From Phycisphaerales bacterium (GTDB lineage Bacteria > Planctomycetota > Phycisphaerae > Tepidisphaerales > Tepidisphaeraceae), in NCBI GenBank assembly GCA_028291615.1, contig JAQGHM010000338.1, positions 1 to 42,990 on the forward strand: 42,990 nt of DNA. The letters are read 5' to 3'. Both the position numbers and the translations under genes were made by a program. Positions 18,501 to 24,676 of the stretch are shown here, in pieces; position 1 is the first letter of the stretch; each line of letters starts with the position of its first letter. The notes under the pieces were generated by a model. It saw nothing but the letters and a program-made list of their open reading frames with translations, was not told the DNA's origin and ran no database searches.

Positions 18501-19417
18501 CCGGGGTTGCGGTGATCGGCGGCGTCGTCAGCGGCGGCAACATCAGCAAGTTCGGCGTGGGGAGCCTTACCCTGGCGGGCGTCAATACCTACACGGGAAG
18601 TACGCAGCTCAACGCCGGCACGCTACGGGTGCGCGGTTCGATCGCGGCGAGCGGTGGCACTTTCGTGAATTCGAGCGCCGTTTTCGAAGCCGTGGGCACG
18701 CAGACCGTCAAGTCGTTGAGGATCAATAACGGTGGACTGGCAAAGGTCACGGCGGGTGTACTGACGGCGAAGCCGGGTCAGGACGGCACACCGTTGACGA
18801 TCTCGACCGGCGCCAGTGCGGGCACGCACGACGGCCGCCTTGACCTGATGGAGAACGCGTTGATCGTCGATTATGCGCCGGGGAACGAGGACACGACGCT
18901 GGCCCTTGTGCAGGCGCGGGTGCGGACCGGCTACCACGGTGGAGACTGGGCGGGCGACGGCATCTTCTCCTCGAGCGCGGCAGCCGATTCGACTAAAGCA
19001 ATGGGGTACGCGCAGGCGAGCGAAGTGCTTGGGCCGGGAGGCGGCCTGTTTATGGATCAGACCGTCGACGGAACGTCACTGCTCGTGCGCTATACGTTGG
19101 CGGGAGACGCCGATCTCAACGGGACCGTGGATTTCAATGACCTGGCAAAGCTGGCGCAGAACTACAACGTCACCGACGGCACTCGCGGATGGTCGGCGGG
19201 CGATTTTACCTACGACGGCAATGTCGATTTCCTCGACCTGGCAAAGCTGGCGCAAAATTACAACACCGCGCTTCCCATCGGCTCCATCCCCGGACCCTCA
19301 GCCGCTTTCGAAGCGGACCTGGTCGCCGCCTTCTCGGCAGTACCCGAACCTTCCGCGGCGGCCTTGCTGCTCGGCGGATGTCTGATTGGGCGGGTATCGA
19401 GACGACCGCGGCCTTGA
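15554..19417 (+). CDS. Giant repetitive surface protein with PATR repeat, dockerin-like pair and PEP-CTERM
   Basis: 1287 residues from the ATG at 15554, chosen because it opens a signal peptide (MARRGFQLIVAMVLASGVIA). DYTWTGQASDNAWSQKANW follows. Residues 164-935 hold ten tandem beta-rich units of 75-82 residues, each marked by a motif like GQTYGD and then TTLTSTGGGDI. Next comes an autotransporter-associated beta-strand motif (LTLAGVNTYTGSTQLNAGTL, about 1004-1025). Two dockerin-like calcium motifs start at about 1184 (GDADLNGTVDFNDL and GDFTYDGNVDFLDL). A PEP-CTERM sorting signal closes the protein from 1263 (VPEPS, a hydrophobic helix, RRPRP). It is probably exported, cleaved and handled by an exosortase; adhesion or biofilm role is inferred. 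Confidence 0.9.
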   Translation: MARRGFQLIVAMVLASGVIARADDYTWTGQASDNAWSQKANWAGGVVPASSDTTRLIFDQSAHGTLLLQSIANPFIVNQISFGGVGFDLYNLPLAFAGGGAGILQNSAADQVFEMPISLLGTTTIGGVGSGKVVFNGNVSGVASLVANVPIALGTGTVSLTGSQTYNSGLSFTTVTTLSSSGGGDISCNGPVDGSSPLILQTSGVMRLGGVVGGVIRPFNLATDAGGTTVISGNAISTVSAQDYRGPVTLAAGTTLDAQNGSIDFSSSIDGGFGLVVNSGVRTTFAKPVGGTAALANLIISGPAVIKGGSITTVGGQSFNSKLTLGGDATLTSTSGGDISFSSAVDGAFNLTVNTSGSSIIAAAMGGTTALASFTTDGGGTTTINGSNVTIRTTGAQAYRNTLLLPMTTTLTSTGGGNISLGNVQGLGTASFGSLVVTTAGTTTFAGQSGNVVPLLTVTTDLAGVTALSGAGITTQNGQTYGDPVSVSGVATLKSLGSGSITFVSTLDGPGALSIGQGTVAFNGAVGSTSPLASLSTGNGTITVKGGLVRTTGGQTYPGPVNLNSDTTFKSEGGGDITFTSSFTGSTKNIFISTSGVTTIPQLGANDVQQIVTDAPGRTVLNLSFLTTSKAQTFGDAVTLLKATTLTSSQNGNITLGGSVDGGSLTLNTSGVKTLGGPIGVVTAVSGLFTGSTGSTVIGAGSINTTNGQFYQNPVTVIADTTFTDNASVDFRGTVNGPAGVVIAPTGSTFSGAVGGVTPLASLAAGSAFRTTTINGGGITTTGAQSYGGPVTLGAATTLTSTDGGDIALNGGISGNFPISINTSGTTTLKAFVSGIPSLTTDAPGRTVLNSSSTINTAGSQTYGDAVILAAQTTLNSSSGGTIRLGSTVNGAFPLTIFTSGAVSFGGAVGDVTPPTSLTLTAADVNGAAVTAGTITQNSGNVTTSFSGLLRATGAGGITLKGNDFTLGSVTTNPSATLSVTDTGVAVIGGVVSGGNISKFGVGSLTLAGVNTYTGSTQLNAGTLRVRGSIAASGGTFVNSSAVFEAVGTQTVKSLRINNGGLAKVTAGVLTAKPGQDGTPLTISTGASAGTHDGRLDLMENALIVDYAPGNEDTTLALVQARVRTGYHGGDWAGDGIFSSSAAADSTKAMGYAQASEVLGPGGGLFMDQTVDGTSLLVRYTLAGDADLNGTVDFNDLAKLAQNYNVTDGTRGWSAGDFTYDGNVDFLDLAKLAQNYNTALPIGSIPGPSAAFEADLVAAFSAVPEPSAAALLLGGCLIGRVSRRPRP
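16043..18361 (+). repeat. Ten tandem coding repeats of 75-82 codons
   Basis: Anchor glutamine codons (Q in Q-x-Y/F) lie at 16043, 16277, 16502, 16742, 16988, 17216, 17447, 17678, 17906 and 18134, with spacings of 225-246 bases. The units are diverged at DNA level, so they are old rather than recently amplified. The end coordinate is approximate. Confidence 0.8.
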
Positions 19418-19428
19418 CCGCGCGCCTG

Positions 19429-19827
19429 CTACTTCTTCAACTGATACATGCCGCGGCCGGCGCTGGCGAAGCGTTTGTCCTTGATCAGCGTCTGGTTGAC
19501 GATGCCGCGGAAGTTGGCGCTGGTGGAGCGGTAGCCGGTCGCGGAGACCTTGTCCAGGATGTCGCCAACGCTTGTCGGGCCGTTTGATTTGCTCAAGACC
19601 TGAAGGATGACTTCCTGGAGGCTGGACTTGTTGCGGGCGCGGCTGCCGGGGCGACCGCCGATCGAGCCACCGCCGGAGACCGAGGCGATTCGTTCGTCGA
19701 TTGCGTCGAGCTGCTTTTGGAGCTTGTCGCGCTTACGGGTGAGCTTGGCCATCTCGCCGCGGCGGGATTGCATGAGTCTTTCGAGTTGGGCGAGAGAGAG
19801 ACCGGAGGTGGGAGCGGAACGCGTCAT
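19429..19827 (-). CDS. Coiled-coil plus winged-helix DNA-binding protein
   Basis: 132 residues. The N-terminal half is a charged coiled coil (SLAQLERLMQSRRGEMAKLT, then KRDKLQKQLDAIDERIASV), followed by a Gly/Ser/Arg linker (GGRPGSRARNKSS). The C-terminal 60 residues look like a HARE-HTH/winged helix (LQEVILQVLSKSNGPTSVGD, ILDKVSATGYRSTSANFRGI, FASAGRGMYQLKK). The oligomerising helix plus DNA-binding domain layout is similar to nucleoid proteins such as H-NS, but sequence homology is not claimed. The AAGGA ribosome site and promoter at 19884-19913 support the ATG. Its end is 11 bases from the convergent adhesin gene. Confidence 0.75.
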   Translation of the reverse strand: MTRSAPTSGLSLAQLERLMQSRRGEMAKLTRKRDKLQKQLDAIDERIASVSGGGSIGGRPGSRARNKSSLQEVILQVLSKSNGPTSVGDILDKVSATGYRSTSANFRGIVNQTLIKDKRFASAGRGMYQLKK

Positions 19828-19883
19828 TGCGGGGATCCTTTGTAATGCACACCATCGTGCAATCCCCCTTATTTCGTGTCGGC

Positions 19884-19913
19884 ATCATAGATCGTAAACG
19901 GCTGTCATTTCAA
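19884..19913 (-). promoter_or_regulatory. Sigma-70-like promoter for the winged-helix gene
   Basis: On the minus strand TTGAAA (19908-19913), an 18-base spacer and TATGAT (19884-19889), about 50 bases before the ATG at 19827. Confidence 0.65.
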
Positions 19914-19939
19914 GAAAAGGGAATGAATTCGAACAGAAA

Positions 19940-20074
19940 CTAACGATTTCGGGTCGTGATGTCGATGGCCAAAACGCCACAATCGATACACTTGCCATAT
20001 TCATTGCAGGCGTCGCAATGCCGGATTACGCGGGCTTTAGGGTTGTTGGCGGTGCGGAAGGAGGGGTAAGATTG
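19940..20074 (-). pseudogene. Possible remnant: four-cysteine zinc-ribbon-like reading frame without a start
   Basis: A minus-strand frame between stops reads R-H-C-D-A-C-N-E-Y-G-K-C-I-D-C-G and ends about 10 residues later in TAG (19940-19942). The C-x2-C-x5-C-x2-C spacing is zinc-ribbon-like. No ATG, GTG or TTG lies upstream of the cysteines, and a TAA closes the frame at 20075-20077. It is either the 3' end of a decayed gene or chance. Confidence is low. Confidence 0.25.
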
Positions 20075-20160
20075 TTACTTGTCGTGAGTGGGGAGGTCGA
20101 TAGAAGAACGTCGGCGGTGAAAAAGGTGATCCTCAGGCGGTCCGGGACCAGGAAATTCCG

Positions 20161-20859
20161 ATGAGATGGTTCAGTTGGGCGATGGCGGGCATGCTGGCAG
20201 GGACGGGGCTGGCGTGCGACGACAAGAATGACGTTCCGCCGGAGATGCTTGGGCCGCGCCCGGCGGCGGTCGCCCCGTCGGGGCCGACCACCCGTGAACT
20301 TCTTAATGGCCCGAAGAAGTCCCTGCGACTGGGGGCGTTTCCGCTTACCCTGGACGTGCCGAAGACCTGGAACTTGCGGTCGATGGCCGGCGGCGAGGTG
20401 ATCACGGTCGAGGGGCCGGCGGTTTCGGGCGACATCGTCATCCAATTGGTGCAGCAGCCGCAATTGGTCGGCGTTGCGGGGCCGGAAACGACGCTGGCCC
20501 AGGCGAAGGCGGACATGGCGGCCAAGCCCCACGCGATCAACCGCGCCGAGCTGCGCCCCCTGGGCCCAGGCAAGCTGCTGGAAGTGCGGATGATCTCCAA
20601 CCCGTTTGAGAACGGAAAGCTGCCGCCCGAAGTCTGGGGCGATGTGGAAGTGACCGAAAGCCGCTCGGTTTCCTTCCCGACGACGCGAGCGATTCTGAAC
20701 CCGCACCTGGTCAAGTGGACGTTCACGGTCTTCGCTCCCTCGGGGGAGAAGGCGTATACGGTTCGGGCGCTCAACTTCATGGGATTGGGGCTGCGGGAGT
20801 TTGAGAAGGACCAGGAGTTTCTTGAGCAAATGATGAAGACGCTGAAGTATGAAGAGTGA
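20161..20859 (+). CDS. Predicted lipoprotein of unknown function
   Basis: 232 residues; ATG with an AGGAA ribosome site. The signal is MRWFSWAMAGMLAGTGLAC with the lipobox cysteine at residue 19, then a flexible Pro/Ala linker to about 45. The mature domain begins LRLGAFPLTLDVPKTWNL. It continues through a beta strand (GDIVIQLVQQPQL) and a tryptophan strand (VKWTFTVFAPSGEKAYTVRA) to a terminal helix (FEKDQEFLEQMMKTLKYEE). The general plan is like the lipoprotein at 10030 (a strand with Pro-x-x-Trp, then a final helix), suggesting a shared PsbP/LpqN-like fold. This is inference. Confidence 0.7.
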   Translation: MRWFSWAMAGMLAGTGLACDDKNDVPPEMLGPRPAAVAPSGPTTRELLNGPKKSLRLGAFPLTLDVPKTWNLRSMAGGEVITVEGPAVSGDIVIQLVQQPQLVGVAGPETTLAQAKADMAAKPHAINRAELRPLGPGKLLEVRMISNPFENGKLPPEVWGDVEVTESRSVSFPTTRAILNPHLVKWTFTVFAPSGEKAYTVRALNFMGLGLREFEKDQEFLEQMMKTLKYEE

Positions 20860-20878
20860 GGACACGGTCGCGGTCGGA

Positions 20879-21604
20879 TCATATAAGTTGAGGCATGATA
20901 TCGGCGGCGCGGCGGTTGAGGGCGACGTCGACGAGGTCGTCGAAGGGGCTTGCTTCGAGATTGATCAGGATGATCTTCGCACGGTTGCGTGCGGCGAGGC
21001 GGACCAGGCCAGCGGCGGGGTAGACCTCGCCGCTGGTGCCGACGACCAGCATCGCGTCTGCGTTTTTGCAGGCGGTTTCGGCGGCGCGCCAGACGGCGGG
21101 GTCGAGGGATTCGCCGAACCATACAACCGCGGGCCGGAGGTATTCGCCGCATCGGGGGCAGGGGCGGAGCGCGGGGAGGTTGTGCAGATCGATTTGTTCC
21201 GCGTACTCGCACACCGAGCAGCGGTCGGCGGCGATCTTGCCGTGCAGACGGAGGATGGTCATGCAGCCGGGCGGGGCGACGCGCTCGTGCAGGCCGTCGA
21301 CGTTCTGTGTGATGACGGCCGCGCCGCGGGCTTGCAGGGTGGCGATCGCGTTGTGTGCGGGATTGGGGTGGATGGCGGCAAGTTGGCTGCGCCGCCAGTT
21401 GTACCAGTCGTAGACGAGCTTCGGGTCGGCGGCAAAACCCTGCGGACTGGCAAGCTGGTACGGGTCGTACTTGCCCCAAAGTGCGTCGGCGGAGGCACCG
21501 CGGAAAGTGGGGACGCCGCTGTCGGCGCTGACGCCCGCGCCGGTGAAGACCACGAGGCGCCTAGCGGCGGCGAGGATGTCGCGGGCGGCGGTACGTTCGT
21601 CCAT
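20879..21604 (-). CDS. cobB: Class III sirtuin, NAD-dependent protein deacylase
   Basis: 241 residues. The Rossmann signature FTGAGVSADSGVPTFRG (20-36), QNVDGLHERV (100-109) and catalytic His121 in RLHGKI are present. Four zinc-binding cysteines are at 129, 132, 149 and 152. VVGTSGEVYPAAGL and INLEASPFD complete the fold. Tyr68 and Arg71 in WYNWRR form the YxxR pair that marks SIRT5/CobB-type sirtuins preferring acidic acyl groups (succinyl, malonyl). It is divergent from gluQ, with starts 49 bases apart. Confidence 0.93.
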   Translation of the reverse strand: MDERTAARDILAAARRLVVFTGAGVSADSGVPTFRGASADALWGKYDPYQLASPQGFAADPKLVYDWYNWRRSQLAAIHPNPAHNAIATLQARGAAVITQNVDGLHERVAPPGCMTILRLHGKIAADRCSVCEYAEQIDLHNLPALRPCPRCGEYLRPAVVWFGESLDPAVWRAAETACKNADAMLVVGTSGEVYPAAGLVRLAARNRAKIILINLEASPFDDLVDVALNRRAADIMPQLI

Positions 21605-21653
21605 GCCGCGTCATACGATACCCAGCGGGGCGTGGGTTCGTACAATTGCCAAA

Positions 21654-22595
21654 ATGCGGATCACTCGACTAGCACCATCGCCGACGGGGGCGTTGCATTT
21701 GGGCAATGCGCGGACGTTCCTCGTGAACTGGTTGCTGGCGCGGCAGAACGGGTGGGGAATCCTGTTGCGGGTCGAGGATTTGGATGGGCCGCGGGTGAAG
21801 GCGGGCGCGGATCGGCAGGCGATGGAGGATTTGCGGTGGCTTGGATTGGATTGGGATCGCGGGCCGGTGTATCAGTCGCCGCGGGTGGCGGTTTATCGCA
21901 GCACGGCGGAGCGGCTGCTGACTGCGGGAGCGGCATATCCCTGCGTCTGCACGCGGCGCGAGGTGGAATTGGCCGCCAGCGCGCCGCATGCGGAAGACGG
22001 GGCGGCGGTTTATCCGGGGACTTGCCGGGGCAGGTTTAAGTCCATGCGGGAGGCGGAGGGTGCGGCGGGGCGGGTGGCGGCGGTGCGGTTTGCGGCGCCT
22101 GAAGGAGAGGTGGAATTTTCGGACGGCTTTCGCGGCGGCTGCCGGTTTGATCCGGCGAAGGAGTTGGGGGATTTCGTGATCTTGAAGGCGGACGGGACGG
22201 CGGCCTATCAGTTGGCGGTTGTGGTGGACGATGCGGAGATGGGGGTGAGCGACGTGGTGCGCGGGGACGACCTGTTGGATTCTACGCCGCGGCAGATGCT
22301 GTTGTATCGCGCGCTGGGGATGGGGGATCGGCTGCCGAAGTATGTGCACCTGCCGCTGGTGGTGGGAACTGATGGAAGGCGGCTTGCCAAGCGGCACGGG
22401 GATACGCGATTGAGCTATTACCGGCAGCGGGGCGTGACGGCGGAGCGCGTGGTGGCGCTGCTGGCGCGGTGGTGCGGGATTGACGCGGGGCGGGAGGTTT
22501 CGGCGAACGAGTTGCTGGGGCGGTTTGAGCTGGGGAGGGTGCCGCGCGAGCCGATCGTATTCAGCGAGGCGGACGATCGGTTTTTGCGGGATTGA
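21654..22595 (+). CDS. gluQ: Glutamyl-Q tRNA(Asp) synthetase
   Basis: 313 residues from the ATG of MRITRLAPSPTGALHLGNAR, which carries the HIGH-like motif. This matches the truncated GluRS paralogues (YadB, about 300 aa) that lack an anticodon-binding domain and attach glutamate to queuosine of tRNA(Asp). Cys97, Cys99, Tyr120 and Cys124 match the zinc site of YadB. The KMSKS position reads RRLAKRHGD. It is followed after 34 bases by lpxK. A discriminating GluRS is less likely because of the length. Confidence 0.9.
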   Translation: MRITRLAPSPTGALHLGNARTFLVNWLLARQNGWGILLRVEDLDGPRVKAGADRQAMEDLRWLGLDWDRGPVYQSPRVAVYRSTAERLLTAGAAYPCVCTRREVELAASAPHAEDGAAVYPGTCRGRFKSMREAEGAAGRVAAVRFAAPEGEVEFSDGFRGGCRFDPAKELGDFVILKADGTAAYQLAVVVDDAEMGVSDVVRGDDLLDSTPRQMLLYRALGMGDRLPKYVHLPLVVGTDGRRLAKRHGDTRLSYYRQRGVTAERVVALLARWCGIDAGREVSANELLGRFELGRVPREPIVFSEADDRFLRD

Positions 22596-22629
22596 AGATG
22601 GGGCGGGAAGGCCTAAGCTTTGCGGCGCG

Positions 22630-23703
22630 TTGAACGACTCCTTCGAACAATACGGGCTGCGCGTGATCAGCGGGGCGGAGCGCGGCGTGCGCGCGGGGCT
22701 GATGCGATTCGGATTTGGAGCCGTCTCGCCGATATATGCGATGGTGATGCGGGGGCGAAATGCGAAGTATGATCGGGGAATTGGGGTGCGGCGGTTGCCG
22801 CGGCCGGTGGTTAGCGTGGGGAACATGACGACGGGCGGAACGGGGAAGACGCCGGTGGTGCGGTGGCTTTGCGAGCGGTTGCGCGATGCGGGGGAGCGGC
22901 CGGCGGTGCTGATGCGTGGGTACCGCGCGCGGGGGGGAGAGCGCGGGGATGAGCAGGCGATGCTCGAGGGGTTGCTCAATCGCGAGGGTGTACCGCCCGT
23001 GATCGTGCGGGCGGAGGCGGACCGGTTCGCGGGCGGCACTGCGGTGTTGGCGGACTATTCGGAGGTGGGCGCGTTCGTGATGGATGATGGGTTTCAGCAT
23101 CGGCGGCTGGCGCGGGATTTTGACCTGGTGTTGCTGGACGCGTTGGAGCCATTTGGTTTTGGGCGCGTGTTGCCGCGCGGGCTTTTGCGCGAGCCGCTGA
23201 GCGGGCTACGGCGGGCGGATGCGATCCTGATCACGCGCGCGGATCAGGGCGGAGATGTGGAGGCGATCGTGGCGCGGGTGCGGGAGTTCAATGCGACGGC
23301 GCCCGTGTTTCGGTGCGTGCATGCGCATGTGGGGCTGCGGTCGAGCGAGGATGTGCTGCACCGGGCGGATGCGTTGTTGGGGATGCGCGTGTTCGCCTTT
23401 GCGGGGATTGGGAATCCGGAGGGGTTTGGGCGGGAGTTCGCGGGGCATGTCGGTCATCGGTGGTTTGGTGATCACTGGGATTACGATCGCGATGATTTGG
23501 CGACGATCCAGGCGGAAGCGAAGCAGGCGGGGGCGGACGTGATCGTTACCACCGAAAAGGATTGGGTTAAGATTGGCCCGCTGCTGAATGTGGGGACGGG
23601 CATTCCGATCTGGCGCGCCGAATTGGCGGTGCGATTTGAGGGGGAGGATGAGGCGGCGTTGTTCGAGTTGATTCGGGGTCGTCTAAAACTGGGGCGGACA
23701 TGA
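22630..23703 (+). CDS. lpxK: Tetraacyldisaccharide 4'-kinase
   Basis: Phosphorylates lipid A disaccharide at the inner membrane. The best start is a TTG at 22630, giving 357 residues, because the N-terminal amphipathic/hydrophobic region matches E. coli LpxK from here and no ATG fits. The P-loop GNMTTGGTGKTP (64-75), GYRARGG, DDGFQHRRLARD (152-163), FAGIGNPEGFGRE and TEKDWVK are all present. Its TGA overlaps the ATG of the next small gene. Together with kdsA it shows that lipid A/Kdo synthesis genes are maintained here. Confidence 0.9.
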   Translation: MNDSFEQYGLRVISGAERGVRAGLMRFGFGAVSPIYAMVMRGRNAKYDRGIGVRRLPRPVVSVGNMTTGGTGKTPVVRWLCERLRDAGERPAVLMRGYRARGGERGDEQAMLEGLLNREGVPPVIVRAEADRFAGGTAVLADYSEVGAFVMDDGFQHRRLARDFDLVLLDALEPFGFGRVLPRGLLREPLSGLRRADAILITRADQGGDVEAIVARVREFNATAPVFRCVHAHVGLRSSEDVLHRADALLGMRVFAFAGIGNPEGFGREFAGHVGHRWFGDHWDYDRDDLATIQAEAKQAGADVIVTTEKDWVKIGPLLNVGTGIPIWRAELAVRFEGEDEAALFELIRGRLKLGRT

Positions 23704-23858
23704 GCGAGCGGACGATGGGCAGCGGGACGTGGCTGGTGATCGGCATCCTGGCGCTGGGCGTGGCGTTGGCGGTGGTGGGAGTGACGTTTCGGCGGTTGCC
23801 GGATCGGGATCGAACGGTGACGGCGCCCGCGACGACGCAGGCGACTGCGGGGCGGTAA
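23700..23858 (+). CDS. Small single-span membrane protein (52 aa)
   Basis: The ATG at 23700 overlaps the lpxK stop in an ATGA, indicating translational coupling. The 52 residues contain one hydrophobic helix (WLVIGILALGVALAVVGVTF, 11-30), then a basic patch (RRLPDRDR) and a Thr/Ala-rich tail. No family is recognised. The coupling suggests an envelope role linked to LpxK, which is inference. Confidence 0.55.
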   Translation: MSERTMGSGTWLVIGILALGVALAVVGVTFRRLPDRDRTVTAPATTQATAGR

Positions 23859-23875
23859 ACGCGACGCAATCAGCG

Positions 23876-23915
23876 CGCAAAAAGAAACGGAGGTGGTCAC
23901 CCAGGCCACCTCCGT
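23876..23915 (-). terminator. Intrinsic terminator (minus strand), distal copy
   Basis: Perfect 10-bp stem 23887-23896 / 23906-23915 with a 9-base loop; on the minus strand it is followed by TTTCTTTTTG. It lies downstream of the CBM48 gene. Confidence 0.75.
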
Positions 23916-23963
23916 CTCACTCGGGGCATTTCTTCCCTCTCTTGCCCCTGACGAAGCATTAGA

Positions 23964-24004
23964 CAAAAAAGGCTGCACGGTGGAGGGTAGTGTCCCGTGC
24001 AGCC
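23964..24004 (-). terminator. Intrinsic terminator (minus strand), proximal copy
   Basis: Perfect 10-bp stem 23971-23980 / 23995-24004 with a 14-base loop; on the minus strand it runs straight into TTTTTT (23965-23970). It is the first terminator after the CBM48 gene. Confidence 0.85.
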
Positions 24005-24067
24005 TGGCGGAGGAGGAAACGAGGATTGTGTGGGTTACCTGCTGCGAAGCGACCGGTTTGGTGCGCG

Positions 24068-24385
24068 TTACGCTGCCAGGGCCCGTGTATCATGGTATTG
24101 GTTGGCCATCGTTTCCTGCACGAGCAGCACGCTGTTCCACGTGTGCTTTTTCAACTCCACGCCATGCGAGGCGAAGTCGGTGAACCATTGGCCGTCGGCG
24201 ACGTAACGGAAGCGGTATTCGCCCGGTTGCAGGCTGACCTGGGCGCTCCACCAGCCGTTGCCTTCGTGGCGCATGGTGATGGCCTGGTCTTTCCAGCCCG
24301 TGAAATCGCCGGCGACGGCGACACTGGCGGCGTTGGGCCGAAAGAACCGGAACTCGACTTCTCCGTTTGTCCTGACGCTTGTCAT
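24068..24385 (-). CDS. Free-standing CBM48 / AMPK-beta-like glycogen-binding protein
   Basis: 105 residues from the ATG of MTSVRTNGEVEFRFFRP (GGAG ribosome site 8 bases before). The whole protein is one E-set/CBM48 domain: FRFFRPNAASVAVAGDFTGW (13-32), then WWSAQVSLQPGEYRFRYVAD and a short helix. These domains normally sit on glycogen branching or debranching enzymes or on AMPK beta and bind alpha-glucan. Here no enzyme is attached or adjacent. Two strong terminators follow it, so it is a single-gene unit. Cytoplasmic (no signal peptide). Confidence 0.8.
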   Translation of the reverse strand: MTSVRTNGEVEFRFFRPNAASVAVAGDFTGWKDQAITMRHEGNGWWSAQVSLQPGEYRFRYVADGQWFTDFASHGVELKKHTWNSVLLVQETMANQYHDTRALAA

Positions 24386-24676
24386 GGTTTGACTCCGTTC
24401 GTTAGAATGCAGTACAAAGATCGTGCCACGGCGGTACGACCGCCGCGATGCGTTGAGGTGCGAGTCCGCGTTGTCCGAGCCATTTTCCTGCAAATCCCAG
24501 ACGGAATCGGCGTTTCATGCGGGGGACTTTACGTCGGAAGAATTTGGGATTTGTGAGCGGCTGCTTTGGGATGGATGAATTGCGCGGATGAAAGATGCGG
24601 CAACCGACGGGCGGGTGCCCGCCGCATGAGCAGGTTGATCGATTCTCCGCGACCGAACTCTTCCGCGAGACGTACC

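Larger units (their letters stand above)
19828..20160. other. 333-base divergent intergenic region
   Basis: It separates the minus-strand winged-helix gene from the plus-strand lipoprotein gene. It contains the promoter at 19884-19913 and the four-cysteine remnant at 19940-20074. No plus-strand promoter with both elements was found. AGGAA before 20161 is the ribosome site of the lipoprotein gene. Confidence 0.6.

Noticed and set aside
20133..21479. 448-residue minus-strand frame over the lipoprotein and sirtuin genes
   Set aside because: Overlaps two well-supported genes, low-complexity composition, no motif.
21669..23039. 456-residue minus-strand frame over gluQ and lpxK
   Set aside because: Antisense shadow, rich in Arg/Pro/His.
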